64,000 nt of DNA from Zygnema cylindricum (taxonomy: Eukaryota > Streptophyta > Zygnematophyceae > Zygnematales > Zygnemataceae), in NCBI GenBank assembly GCA_037447655.1, contig JBBHKE010001459.1, positions 94,796 to 158,795 on the forward strand, given 5' to 3'. The notes beneath the pieces are model-generated. The model searched no databases. It had not been told where the DNA came from and saw only the letters and a program-made list of their open reading frames with translations. Position numbers and translations under genes: made by a program. This document shows positions 46,182 to 57,224 of the stretch, in pieces (the stretch's first letter is position 1; every line of letters starts with the position of its first letter).

Positions 46182-47181
46182 TGTTGAAATTAGAAGGCTT
46201 TCTTATGTATTTTCTAGGTTTCTTAAGTAATCTAAGATGAGGAAGGAAAAAGCAGAGGGAGCTTGCTTCTAACTTCTCTCTCTAGCCCCCCTAATTGTCG
46301 TAGTCACTGAAGGTTGAAGTAGTAGCTAGAGCCATGGCTGCCTATGCTTCTCCTAGAGTCAGAAGGCACTCCTTTGTTAAACTTACCAAAAAGGTTTACG
46401 GACCCATGATTTGATCCTGGTACCTACCGTCCATCCAAATAGCCCAGCATCGTTACCACGTAGCCTAACACCTGTGTCGAAGTATATAGGGTACGATAGC
46501 TACTTAAAGACGTGCAAATAGAAAAGTTACTTTAGCTAATGAAGGGACCACAATCAGATAGACATAGTTAGACATAATCACATCGAAAAGTACTACTTAT
46601 ATTTTAACGACGATAAATTAAGGCCGATATCAATCGAACGGCGGAGGAAGAAGTCGGCATCGCGGAATGAACGTTTTGGCGGTTTTTCGGTCACAACCAC
46701 TCCGGGTAACACGTGGCAACCTGACATTGGATGGCGACATCTCCGGGACATACCATGGCGAACCTGGACATGGCAGGCGTTGTCTCCTTGGCCATGTCGT
46801 ACAATGGCCGTACAGAAAGTACTCCAGGCCAAGTACCTTTCTGTACCGTACACTAAATTGATTGGCTCCTCACTTCAGTAGTAGAGGGTTAAAAGAGGGG
46901 TTAAGGACTTAGAAAATATAGGTAGCAGCCTCTCTCCGAGAGCGTTTCTATATAAAAGGTCATCTTTGACCATTGATAGTTAACTACTCAGGGGAGAAAA
47001 TTCAAGGATTCTTTTTGGGGCACACTCAGGGGAGTAAGTTCTTCCAAAGGGTGCACTTTGGTCAGACTGTATAATGTCAAGGTGTCAGCTATACTAATAC
47101 AAAGACCAAGAGGTTGAGGTTATCTTAGAGGCTTTTAGCAAACTACCTGCTATGAGTACCAATGGAGGTCTCAGAGTTGCA
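46182..47181 (+). repeat. 3' LTR of element C
   Basis: Follows polypurine tract AAATGAGGGGAG. Starts TGTTGAAATTAGAAGG, ends CAGAGTTGCA. An antisense tRNA-like B box (ATGATTTGATCCTGG on the plus strand) lies near 46405. Confidence 0.9.
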
Positions 47182-47975
47182 CTTTGTTGCCTCCATCTCA
47201 TATATATCAGCACCCGATTCCTCCCCCTCTCTCAAAACCAACTCCATTCCAGCCCTTTCTCTACCACCTGTTTCCTGTTCCACCCTATCCCTGACACTCC
47301 TCTGGTTGCATCCCTTTCCCTCTCTAAGTTCTTACCAATAGGTATATGACCCCCCATGTCGACGACCGTTGGACGTGGACGATATCCTCGCCGAATGGCA
47401 GAGCGAAGTCGCTTGAATGTTCGGCTGTATTTGAGTTTCTCAATAGTGAATCGACGAAACAGCGTCGTCGTCCACGAATTCCATTCGAGAATACCAACGT
47501 TGGATTGTTTAAACTGATGTCGGCGGTGGTTTAGTCGAAATGACGAACCACTATCGTCTGTCATTCGCACTTTTGACCTAACGACCTATTCTCATCTATT
47601 CAATTATTTTGTCGTACCCATCATTGAAGCGACGACATGATGTTGTCGCATACACCGCGAGAAAGACACGTCATCGCTTGTACGATGTCGCTATAAAGAA
47701 ATCGCAAGACATCTGGAAATTAATACTCAAAAATAACAAAACAATGCATAGTAGTCGACAACATAGAAAAACACGCACTAATGGAGAGTTAGTAAGAAGT
47801 CGGTGTGTAGTTTGAGAGAGAAAGGCGACATTCCAAAATAATATTGTACAAATAATTTAAAAGCACAACAAAATTAAGATTTAACTACGCATTGTGAATG
47901 AGAATAATAACACAAAAGGAAGGAGGAAACGAAATCATTCAATAAATGGGAGAACGTTTGGTTGAAATGGCTTAC

Positions 47976-48360
47976 TTGTACGGTTCACTCCGGTAAAATG
48001 CTCGGGAAACTTCCTTATGGTCATTGGAATGAGTTCTGATGAGCCGTTATTTTCACAGAACTTCTGCATCCACTGTATTACTCGCATCCGAGTTGCCTTA
48101 GTCGACACGTGTTGAAATTTACGGTGGGAGACACGTTTTCTGGTATTTGTCGAGGACAAAAAACACCCTTCCACAATGGCTGTCGGGTCTACCGACGTTT
48201 CGATTTCCGCCTCACTCTCTTCCTCGTTCGGAAATGCGTTTTCCTTATCGTTCCTCTCATTTTCCTCATCTTGTTCAACATGAGCGTTATGGGGATTGTT
48301 GTTGCTATTGCCCGGGTTGGTGCCCCAAATGCTATTAAGGGTCCACATACTCTCAAACAC
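47976..48360 (-). pseudogene. DDE_1 transposase, exon 1 (N-terminus)
   Basis: Opens at MFESMWTLNS. An acidic stretch (EEESEAEIETSVDP) is followed by RKRVSHRKFQ and the conserved start of this family, RMRVIQWMQKF and MTIRKFPEHFTGVNRT. Donor GTAAGC at 47975-47970 leaves phase 1, which the acceptor of exon 2 at 39245 satisfies, so the two read through as NRT-RYQKAKRWW. The intervening intron is 8.7 kb now, about 2.4 kb without element C. The true start codon may lie further upstream. Confidence 0.65.
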
Positions 48361-48466
48361 TTAATATCACTTAAAAAATAAGAAGTAGGAGCAGCCGAAA
48401 AGGAAGAAAGTGGCAACCCAAGCAAATGAGGAAGAAGTAGCGATAGTGTCGTTGACATTATCACAA

Positions 48467-48470
<4 letters not shown>

Positions 48471-48499
<29 letters not shown>
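48471..48499. repeat. (AT)n microsatellite
   Basis: An uninterrupted run of AT dinucleotides, about 14 units, upstream of transposase exon 1. Confidence 0.95.
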
Positions 48500-48502
<3 letters not shown>

Positions 48503-48914
48503 CAGCTGCAAGTGAAAGTGAATTTGTGGCGTAATAATGGCGGGATTTGGCATTTTGATTTTTTCGTTCAAAATTCAAATTTTGAACTTTAGCATGTCTT
48601 TTAATTTAAAACTATTTCAAAACGCGGGAATATAAGCGGGATCATGTAAAAGTTTAACAGATTGCCATAATATTTCAAAACTTACGCCGTAGATATAATG
48701 TTGATAGCGCCATGGAAACGCCTCCAGCTTACATGTTGTACGGCAAAAAGATGATGGGAAAAAATGCGGCGTTGTAACGTTGGCAATCGGTTGTTCTAAC
48801 GTCATCTATGAAACGCGACCAACTTTAGGAATGCCTGGATGGTAAACATGCCACGTGTTTTCGGCAACGACCAATGATAATCTTACGACGTCGCCTGATC
48901 AGCTTTCGTCGCTG

Positions 48915-49803
48915 AATTACCTCCAATTAGAATTTACATGTATCCTAATAAGTGGTTTTTTTTTGTTTTACGTTCAATTAGAATTAATAGTGATACTAAG
49001 AAGAGGTTTGCTTGACGTTTGCTCTAAGTAAACGCATCCTTATTATAATTATGTCCCAATATTACAATGCATTAATTGTAATAAAGCATCCCACGCGGCA
49101 CCGTATTAAACTTAAGGGTCATTATTTAACATCACACAACGTTCGTTTACCCCGAGAACGACAAGGAAATTAAAATCAATCACAGAGTTCAATGTACGTT
49201 ATGTGAAACGAAACGTAAGCATACAATACCTTTCGTTATAGTTTCGTTGATTGTACACAACTTATTTGAACTGAATAGACATATTAAAATTGTACCGTTA
49301 CGTTGCATTATAACGTAATTGCGTTTAACAACCAGATGTATGGAATCGACTGTATGAAGTGACAACGTACATTTCGCCCTGTGTTGTCCTCGCACCTTTT
49401 TTACTGTTATCAATTCACCGCGTGCGAATCATTCGCTTATTAGAATCATGAATGAACTTAAATGAAAGTACATAACCCCGTACGTTTCGACGACTTTTAT
49501 CTGTACCTATTTTAGTGTATAATTATGAACGGCGTAATTATTATATATCCGCAAGCCCAAAATAGAATTATGGATATTTACAATAGAAGGAATCGACGTC
49601 GTACGGACTGTCAGAATTTGTACTTCCACCTATTTTAACGTATATGTAATGACGGCGAACTATGTATACCTAAGTCAACGTTATGGAGAAATTACTGTTA
49701 AACATTTTTTTGAAAATGGGATTGATACACAAATTAGAATCCATGACACTAATTTTTTATTCACACTAATAATTTCTATAGGCTAATAACGATTCACGGT
49801 GTA
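48915..49803. other. gene-free stretch ending in a MITE terminus
   Basis: A+T-rich unassigned DNA. The last part, AATAACGATTCACGGTG (to 49801) then TA, is a right end of the CACCG family. It lies directly against the broken end of copia fragment F. Confidence 0.5.
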
Positions 49804-51530
49804 ACTCCCATGTGTTTGCCTCCATTATAGAACTCATTTCCTCATTAATAGTTGTTTTCCATCTATCCCCTTCCAACCTATTTATGGCTTCCAAATATGT
49901 TTTAGGTTCTTCTGGATGGGACAGCTTGGTTAACTTACTGTTGGCCATTTGCTCTTGAATCCGTTTGCTACTTCTTTGTCCTCCCTCAAATTTTGATGCC
50001 GATATTGAGGGCATCTTCGGATTCCGTTTGGGTACAACTTCATCTCCCCTATCCGCCAACTATGGTTCTTCTTCAGTTTCAGTTTGAACTGGAGCCTCAT
50101 GCGTCTCCTCCACTTTCTTGTCATCTAAATTTCCTGAAAATTTAATTTCTTCCTTGTGTGTTCTTGAATTTGTTCAAGGTCAGGATTAAAATCCAGATCC
50201 AGGACTATCCTGATTTTAACTTCTTTGGTGTATTTAAAGGGATATATGGATTTTACTTCATCCATAACTACAATGTGTTCGGCTAAGATTATATCATTTT
50301 TTTTTAGATCATACACTCGATATCCTTTACTATCTTCATCATATCCGACCAAGTATCCAAGCTCTCTTCTTCCTTCTAACTTCCCCTTTGTTTTTTCATT
50401 ATCCAAGCTAAACACTTACTTCCAAACACTCTCAAACTAGACAAATCTTGTTTTCTACTGGTCCACCTCTCATATGGAGTTTAGTTTTTATTAGCTGAAG
50501 TCAGAATCCTATTTTTGATGAAGTTTGCATAAATCATAGCTTTCGCCCAAAATCGCAAGCCTATCTTTTTATCAGTTAGCATACTTCTTGACATATCCCC
50601 AAGTGTTCTATTTACTCTTTCGGCTACTCCATTTTGCTTTGGATTATCGGGAACAGTTTTCTGATGATGAATTCATTCGTTTATTAAAAACTCTTTAAAC
50701 TCATTTGAGGTGTATTCCCCCCTATTATCACTTCTTACTTCTTTTATGGAGGTCTCATAAAGTTTCTGACTCCAAACTTTATATTCTTTAAAGTACCGCA
50801 ACACATCTACCTAATGATTAATGAAGTATACCTTAATATATCTAGACCAATCATCGGTGATGGTCAACATATACCTTTTCCCTCTGTGTGAGAGATATCT
50901 CGCCGATACCCACACATCTGTGTATACAAGCTCCAAGACCTTCTCTCTCCTATAAGTGGCGACCTTTGGAAAAGGAAGTCTATGGATCTTCCCTTGTGCT
51001 CAACCACTACAATCATCTACCATTTCAGATTCCTCAAACTTTATCCCATCCACTATTCATTTGGTCTTCATTTCTCTTAATCTATCTAGATGCACATGTC
51101 CAAGTCTCTTATGCCACAACATAGTATCACTTACACGAGAGTAGATGGCACCTTTCTTTTCATTGCAAAGTACAATTGTGAACATTCCCACGCTACCCTT
51201 TCAGTTGTGAAATGGACCTCACCATCAAAACTAACAATGAACCTTCCTTTCTTAGTTCTTGTGACGAAATCTATCTCATTTAAGACAGCTGTAGAGATCA
51301 GACTTTTGCTAAGTTGTGGTATATATAGCACATCTAAAAGAGTGACAATGGAGACTTTCCCTTCAACTATGACCTTTAGATCCACTGATCCTACAAGGTT
51401 TGTAGTCACTACTCTACCAAAGCCATATTTTATCTCAACAGCGGGAATTTTCCTCAAGTTTGTAAACCACCTTTTGTTTTTGCACATATGCATAGATGCT
51501 CCTCAATCGATGATCCTTGCTTGGAGGACA
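49804..51530 (-). pseudogene. copia fragment F (protease, integrase, start of reverse transcriptase)
   Basis: Read on the minus strand from 51530: protease (IID, TGA, GASMHMCKNKRW, LVGSVDLKVIVEGK), pre-integrase and integrase pieces with several shifts (about 51110-50450), and the integrase C-terminus (50415-50125, GYLVGYDEDSKGYRVYDL). The linker with RSSKRIQEQ follows, then reverse transcriptase up to MEANTWEL at about 49808, where a MITE end cuts it. No LTR or gag belongs to it. At the other end it is fused to element I, which also breaks just after MEANTWEL. Confidence 0.8.
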
Positions 51531-51627
51531 ATCCGCTAGTTCCCAGGTATTTGCTTCCATGATAGAAGCCATCTCATCATTTATGGCGCTAATCCATCTT
51601 TCTTTCTTTGGACTATTCACTTCCTCC
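51531..51627 (-). pseudogene. element I, start of reverse transcriptase
   Basis: EEVNSPKKERWISAINDEM and MEANTWELADCPPS, the conserved N-terminal end of copia reverse transcriptase. It continues the reading from 53614 once G1 is removed. It breaks at about 51531 into the protease of fragment F. Confidence 0.8.
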
Positions 51628-53613
51628 TGTTGTTCTGAGACAATTGCTGGCACTGAAGATGAAGAAAATGCAGCAGTAGTCATCGTAGAACAAATCAAGA
51701 GAGGAAGCTTCCACAAATACCGATGCCTGAACAGCAACTTTGACAGACTATAACTTTCGGAAAAACGCTCCAAACGTCCTGAAAATTTACCACAGTGTAG
51801 ATAACATACAAAGAAACACACACACAAAATTTCAATTATGTCTGCTAACAGAGCTGTGAGATAGGTAGAAATGAATTTACATAAAACTGAGTGTACAGTT
51901 TTCATATCATTTGTTCCTAAAAATCAAATTCACTAAGTCCTACTTCTATACACCGAAACTTTACTAAGCTGTACGGAGGCATTCCAGCCGTACATCTAAC
52001 ATTCTATCACAAATATTTACATCGAAGTTCAGACAACGTAAAGTGATAATGATCTAGTCACGCCTCGTCACTATTTGTTGGCGGCGGCTGTCATCGGTCC
52101 GATTAGAGGATTTGGCACCGTATAACTGACTTCACGAAGTCCGTGGTCCTGCCGAATTTTCGTACGTCCACGGAGGACATACTCACGCATTCTCCCAAGT
52201 GACGACGCGTGTCCCAAGTGTGAATGAACCGTGAACTCCCAACTTCACTGTCACACTAATTTTGGTAAGTACTGAACCGAACTCAACCAAAAATAGCTTA
52301 AGTCATGAACAGCTCTCTCTCCCTCACAGCTAAGGCATAGAGAGGACTAAAGCTTTCTAAAAACTGTTGTTTTTGAAGATTTAGTTTCGTGCGTACGCGA
52401 CATTTCATGCGTACGTGAGGTTTCGTGCGTACTCGACGAGATTTGTACTGCGTGAGTACTAACTGAATTTAATGTGGAAGCTGGAATGGATTTGCGGATT
52501 GGGGGAGTAATGGTAAGAATTGTTTTTAAGCGTACGGAATCAAATTTGAGTGACGCGAATCAAATTACGGAGAATACGATTTGCGTAATGTGAAATAGAC
52601 GACGGATCGCGAAGCGATCCGATGTAATCGATTTTGAAATGTTTTTGTAAAAGTGTGTCGCCCGTACGAAACATAATGTGAGAGGCGCACTTATGAAAAA
52701 GACGCGGTTTCGGTACGGAAAAGATTTGGAAAGTACGATTTCATTTTGGCAAGTGGTTCGCACTATTTTTGGATGTACTATCAAGTGGGTCGTACGTATG
52801 TGATGACGGGTTACTACGTGGACTTATCGACAAGTGACTAAGCAAGTTGTCACTTATGACGCGGATGTGTGGATGCGTCGGTGTAATTATTTGAAACATC
52901 AATATTTTGTTTTATGCGAACTAATGATTTAGTGTTGACTAAAATAGTTTTATTTTACGTGATTAATGAGGATATCGACACTTTAATTTATGTGTCGTAT
53001 TTGCAGACAAGTGTGCACTTACGATTGCTTGACTTTCAGGTGTACGCTTACGATTAGTTTTTCTTAGTAATTGGTTATTGTGGTTAAATAGGACTTAATG
53101 ACAGTTACGTAATTTATGTTGGTTATTTTGACACTTAGTGATTCGTTGACAGCTCACAAGTGTATATATAGGAATGAGCTTTGTTAGGAATTATTCATCA
53201 ATGCTGGTTAGTAAAGTGGGGACCGAAGATGTAGACTTTTAGGGTTGCCAATTAGGTCATGCATTTGAGTAATATGTTTATTGATATACTTTTTGTTTAT
53301 TTAATGTTTATGTGAGATTGGACTCTTTTTGTTATTATTTATTTATGTTATTTTATGCTATTTTATGTTTGTTAGATATGCATTATTGATGCATTTGTCC
53401 TAGGGTTTGCTTATGTTGATTATTCCATCAAACCTTAGATGTTGTCCTAAGGTTTGTTTATGTTGATTTTTCCATCAAACCTTAGTTGTTGCATGTTAAA
53501 TGGAGGATGCATTTCAAATGATTGTTCATTGGCCTAGCTTCGCTTAGCTTTTTGCATGATAGTTTGGGTGGCTTCTGCGGTCTATTTTAGACCAAAGAAC
53601 AACAAAAACAACA
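51628..53613 (-). repeat. solo LTR G1, itself split by solo LTR J
   Basis: Ends AGAACAACA at 51628; starts TGTT at 53613-53610, with the rest at 52364. Target duplication CCTCC at 51623-51627 and 53614-53618. Without J it is about 740 bases and closely matches G2 (61936-62672). It encodes the start of a gag (MTTAA, Ser run, VSEQ) at its inner end, like the other LTRs of this lineage. Confidence 0.88.
52365..53604 (+). repeat. solo LTR J
   Basis: TGTTGTTTTTGAAG to AAAGAACAACA, 1240 bases. Target duplication AAAAC at 52360-52364 and 53605-53609. TATATATA at 53163-53170 suggests plus orientation. A 50-base unit (GTTGATTWTTCCATCAAACC) is duplicated near 53414-53490. No related LTR elsewhere in the window. 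It is the innermost insertion of this nest. Confidence 0.85.
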
Positions 53614-54735
53614 CCTCCGAGTAAGACTGAGGCTCATCAGGGTGAGATAGCTTAGTTACGTTATGAGCGGCTTATTTTTCCTGTAATCTTTTGCTGCTTC
53701 TCCTTCCTCCCTCAAACTCCAAAACTAGAATGGATAGAAGTCTTCAATTTCTTCTCACTTTCTCATCGGCTCCCCTGTCCATGGAAACCGGTTCTTGTTC
53801 TACTTCTTATATCTCCTTGAAGTCCATAGGAGTATGTGAGGTTTTCGGTGAGTCTCTTGTATCTTCGATCTCCCCTGAATTTGTAATCACAGTATCACTC
53901 ATGTCCCTTTCGAGAACGACCAAGTTCTCCTCACTTTCGGACTCAAATCTGAATCTTATCTTCTTTCTATATTTGAAGGGGTCAAATGACTTTCCTTCAT
54001 CTATGACAACTAAGTGTTTAACCAGAATGATATCTTTCTTTGCTAAGTCATATACTCTATATCCCTTAACATCCTCATCATATCCCACAAAGTATCTAGG
54101 TTTTCCCTTTGCATCTAGTTTCCAGTTTTTCCTATCCGTGTCAAGATTGTAAACTTGGCTACTAAATACTTTAAGGTGTGAGATATCTGGTTTCCTTCCA
54201 ACCCATCTCTCATAAGGTGTCACTCCCTTTACAGTTGAGGTAAGGACTCTTTTTTTAATGTAGTTGGCACAGTTCATTGCTTCTACCCAAAATCTCTTTC
54301 CTATTTTCTTGTCTGTCAACATACTGCATGCACTATCTCCTAGTGTTCAATTCAACATCTCAGCTACCCCATTTTGTTCCGGGTTATATGGTACAGCTTT
54401 CTGGTGCTGCACTCCCTCATCTCTCAGATATTCCTCAAACTGGTTAGAGGTATATTCCCCTCAATTATCACTCTTTATCCTCTTAATGGGGGTTTCATGC
54501 AACTTCTCACTCCAAGCTTTATATTTTTTGAAGTAAGTTGATGCTTGAGACTTTGTTTTCAGAAAGTAGACTCTAGAGTATCTAGATCAATCATCGGTTA
54601 TTGTCATCATAAACCTCTTTCCTCCAACCGTAGGTACTTTTGCCGGACCCCAAATATTTGTGTGGACCAAATCTAACACTTTCTCACTTCTATATATGGC
54701 GGCTTTGGGAAAGGAAAGTCTGTGAGACTTACCTT
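53614..54735 (-). pseudogene. element I integrase
   Basis: Joins the zinc motif left at 60673 (CSSCAQG) across H with KSHRLSFPKAA. Then come LVHTNIWGPAKVP (first-Asp position replaced by Asn), KSDN followed by a stop and GEYTSNQF, and YNPEQNGVAEMLN. The open stretch 54322-53807 has KRFWVEAMNCANY, KVFSSQVYNLD, RYFVGYDEDVKGYRVYDL. It ends in the linker TKLSHPDEPQSYS at 53614. Several stops; dead. Confidence 0.85.
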
Positions 54736-55573
54736 TGTTGTTCTACAACCACCGGTGCAGGTGGAGGAGCAGCAGTAGTAGTAGAAGTAGACATGATACA
54801 CTCTCAGAAGCTATCAAGAATCCTACCAAACAGCTGTTCTTAAGTGATCACCAATTCTTATACAAGCATCCAAATCTCACAAAACTCTATCAGAATATAG
54901 AGTAACATAAACACTGACAACTCCCAAAGTTTCAGCACAATTGACCTAACAACACTCAAGATATAATACTCAGAAGTTTCCCAAAAACTGTCTGCAGTTT
55001 TACTACTTGGAAGTCTGGATACATAAAAATGTTCTAAGTCCTAAGTCTTATACTTTCGGTATTCTACCGCCGATAACAGTGTACCTGAGAGGTACGTCTA
55101 GAATCAACCCACCTACTGAGATCTACGTGTTCTTGATCGTGCCAACCGAATCTATCATTGTACAGTCAATATTACTCAGAATCTATATTAAGTTACTGTA
55201 CAAATACTTGTCGGCTAAGTCACTTGTGATACTCTTATGAATCTCGTCCGTTGACTAGATTCATATTAATCGCAGCTGCGTTGTCCCGTACCGGATCACA
55301 TTTATATCACCCGCGGCTGCGGTGTCTTGCACCAAATCATATCAAAGATAGTAGCAGCTGCGTTGTCTGTACGGATCTTATCCAAAGTGACCGCAGCTGC
55401 ATTTGTCCTCTCAGTATCGCAGCTTCGCTGCTACACTGCTCTGCTGCTGCGCTCCTGCGCAGCTCTGCTTTATAGCAGCTGCGCTGCTCTTCCGTATAGC
55501 AGCTGCGCTGCTGTCTGTATAGTTGCTGCGCTGCTGCGCTGCTCTGAGACTGAGAGCTTTCCAAAAGACAACA
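54736..55573 (-). repeat. 3' LTR of element H
   Basis: TGTTGTCTTTTGGAAAGC (from 55573) to GAACAACA. Its first about 200 bases hold many imperfect CAGCTGCGCTGCT units (55375-55550 on the plus strand), matched at 60480-60660 in the other copy. A gag start codon identical to the 5' copy lies at its inner end. Confidence 0.93.
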
Positions 55574-55668
55574 CTCCCCTAAAGCTTTAGACTCAGTATA
55601 CCAGCACAGCTGCGGTGAAAAACTAGCGCAGTATCGCAACATAGCAATATAGCAGTGCAGCAATTCAA

Positions 55669-57173
55669 CTATTCACTTAATCCCACTGCTTCCCTACAAT
55701 ACTTCAGCTTAGGAGCAGGAAGAGCTTTAGTGAGCATATCAGCAATCATTTTTGCATCTGGTAAGTAACATAATTTAATCACTGTAGAGAACACTTTTTC
55801 TCTTACAAAGTGTAATCGTACATCCATGTGCTTGCTTTTGAAGTGATGACTCGGGTTAGAAGCAATGGCAATGGCAGCGTGGTTATCACACCAGATCACC
55901 TGTGGACCAACTTGCATGTATCCTAGTTCTTGTAACATGGATTTTACCCATAAGAGTTCTTTGAGGGCCGAGCTTGCTGCCATATATTCCGACTCCATTG
56001 TCGATTGTGCTGTCACCTTTTGAAGTTTGCTGCTCCAGCAGCAAGTACCGTTCCCAATTTGTAGAACGAATCCCGTGGTAGATTTCCGGCTTGGCATGTC
56101 GCCATAGCTTGCATCACTCCATATTTGCAGCTTGACTTCTCCTCCGCCTAGAGTGAGTTTGAGATCTTTAGTTCCTGCCAAATATCTTAAGACTCTCTTT
56201 GCTGCTTCCAGATCAGATTTTCTCGGATTTTCTAGACTCCTACTCAGTACCCCGACTGCTGCAGCAATGTCAGAACGGGTACTGTTCATGAAGTATATTA
56301 AGCTTCCCACTATCTGTCTATAAGGTATTATTGCCATAGGATCATTCTCCCTTGATTCTAAATACTCGCTAACAATAACACCTGGTCTGTCTCTTCTCCC
56401 TCTAACTTATGCCGAAACTCCATTGGAGTTAAACACCCTTTTGCCCCCCGCATTCCGTACTCATCTAACATGTTTCCAATAGCCTCTTTTTGAGTCAATT
56501 TTATTTTTTTCTTATTTCTGTCCCTCTCTACCTGGATACCCAAATTATATTTTGCCTCACCGAGGTCTTTCATTTTGAACCGTGAGTTTAGAGCAGTTTT
56601 GATTTTGTTAATTTCAGCCATTGATTTGCTAATTAATAGCAAATCATCTACATATACCGCTATATACACTATCCCATTTTCACCCTTTAGAACGCAGACA
56701 GAGTGATCAGAACTTATCCTTTGAAATCCTAGACTAGTCAAGAATTCATCAAGCTTTATATTCCACTGTCTCGGGGCCTGTTTCAGGGCGTACAAAGATT
56801 TTAGCAACTTGCATACTAAGTGCTCTTTTCCTGGTTCTACATACTTTTTAGGCTGCTGCATGTAAATGGTCTCTTCTAGTTCTCCATGCAAAAAGGCCGT
56901 TTTTACATCCATCTGATGAATTTCCATATCTTCTATAGCATCTAGGGACAGCAAAATCCTAACTGTTGGAAATCTTACAACCGGAGAAAATGTTTCTTCA
57001 AAATCGATTCCTTCCTTTTGATTGTACCCCTTCGCCACAAGTCTGGCCTTATAGCGTTCAATGGTGTTATCGGGAATTAACTTCACCTTGAATACCCATT
57101 TGCCGCCAATCGCTTTTCGGTCTGGAGGAAGGTCCACGAGCTCCCATGTTTGAGCCTCCATGATCGACTTCAT
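55669..57173 (-). pseudogene. element H reverse transcriptase and RNase H
   Basis: 57173-56358: MEAQTWELVDLPPDRK, HQMDVKTAFLHGELEE, YALKQAPRQWNIKLDEFL and AVYVDDLLLISK with the catalytic YVDD. A one-base frameshift near 56390 separates it from 56337-55669: SLIYFMNSTRSDIAAAV, then RNase H with all catalytic positions (WSDASYGD, MESEYMA, CDNHAAIA, KHMDVRLHF) and the ending ADMLTKALPAPKLKYCRE. Apart from the shift the enzyme looks intact. Confidence 0.9.
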
Positions 57174-57224
57174 TTCGTCGTTTGCTGCCTCAATCCAGTG
57201 ATTCCGCTCTGGTGATGAGAAAGC

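Larger units (their letters stand above)
40819..47181 (+). mobile_element. copia element C, full length but decayed
   Basis: LTRs 40819-41809 and 46182-47181 bracket gag, protease, integrase, reverse transcriptase and RNase H in copia order. Flanks CTGTG (40814-40818) and CTTTG (47182-47186) form a probable target duplication with one change. The LTRs differ in length (991 and 1000) and at many positions, so it is older than B or H. It lies in intron 1 of the DNA transposon. Confidence 0.92.
30899..48914 (-). mobile_element. decayed DNA transposon with spliced DDE_1 transposase, invaded by B, C and D
   Basis: The extent is inferred from the transposase exons and from GCGACGA/TCGTCGC motifs that recur through the non-coding parts: 30900, 31196, 31286-31390, 39342, 39472-39505, 39792, 47451, 47627, 48888 and 48907. 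Both ends show CATGTAA followed some 20-25 bases inward by CAGCGACGAAA, inverted (30899-30910 and 48903-48914). Removing B (4.4 kb), C (6.4 kb) and D (1.2 kb) leaves about 6 kb. Exact termini and target duplication are not certain. Confidence 0.45.

Noticed and set aside
47232-47570. 112-codon minus-strand frame as a separate gene
   Set aside because: Not separable from the unknown intron-1 frame; kept only as a candidate N-terminal exon of it.
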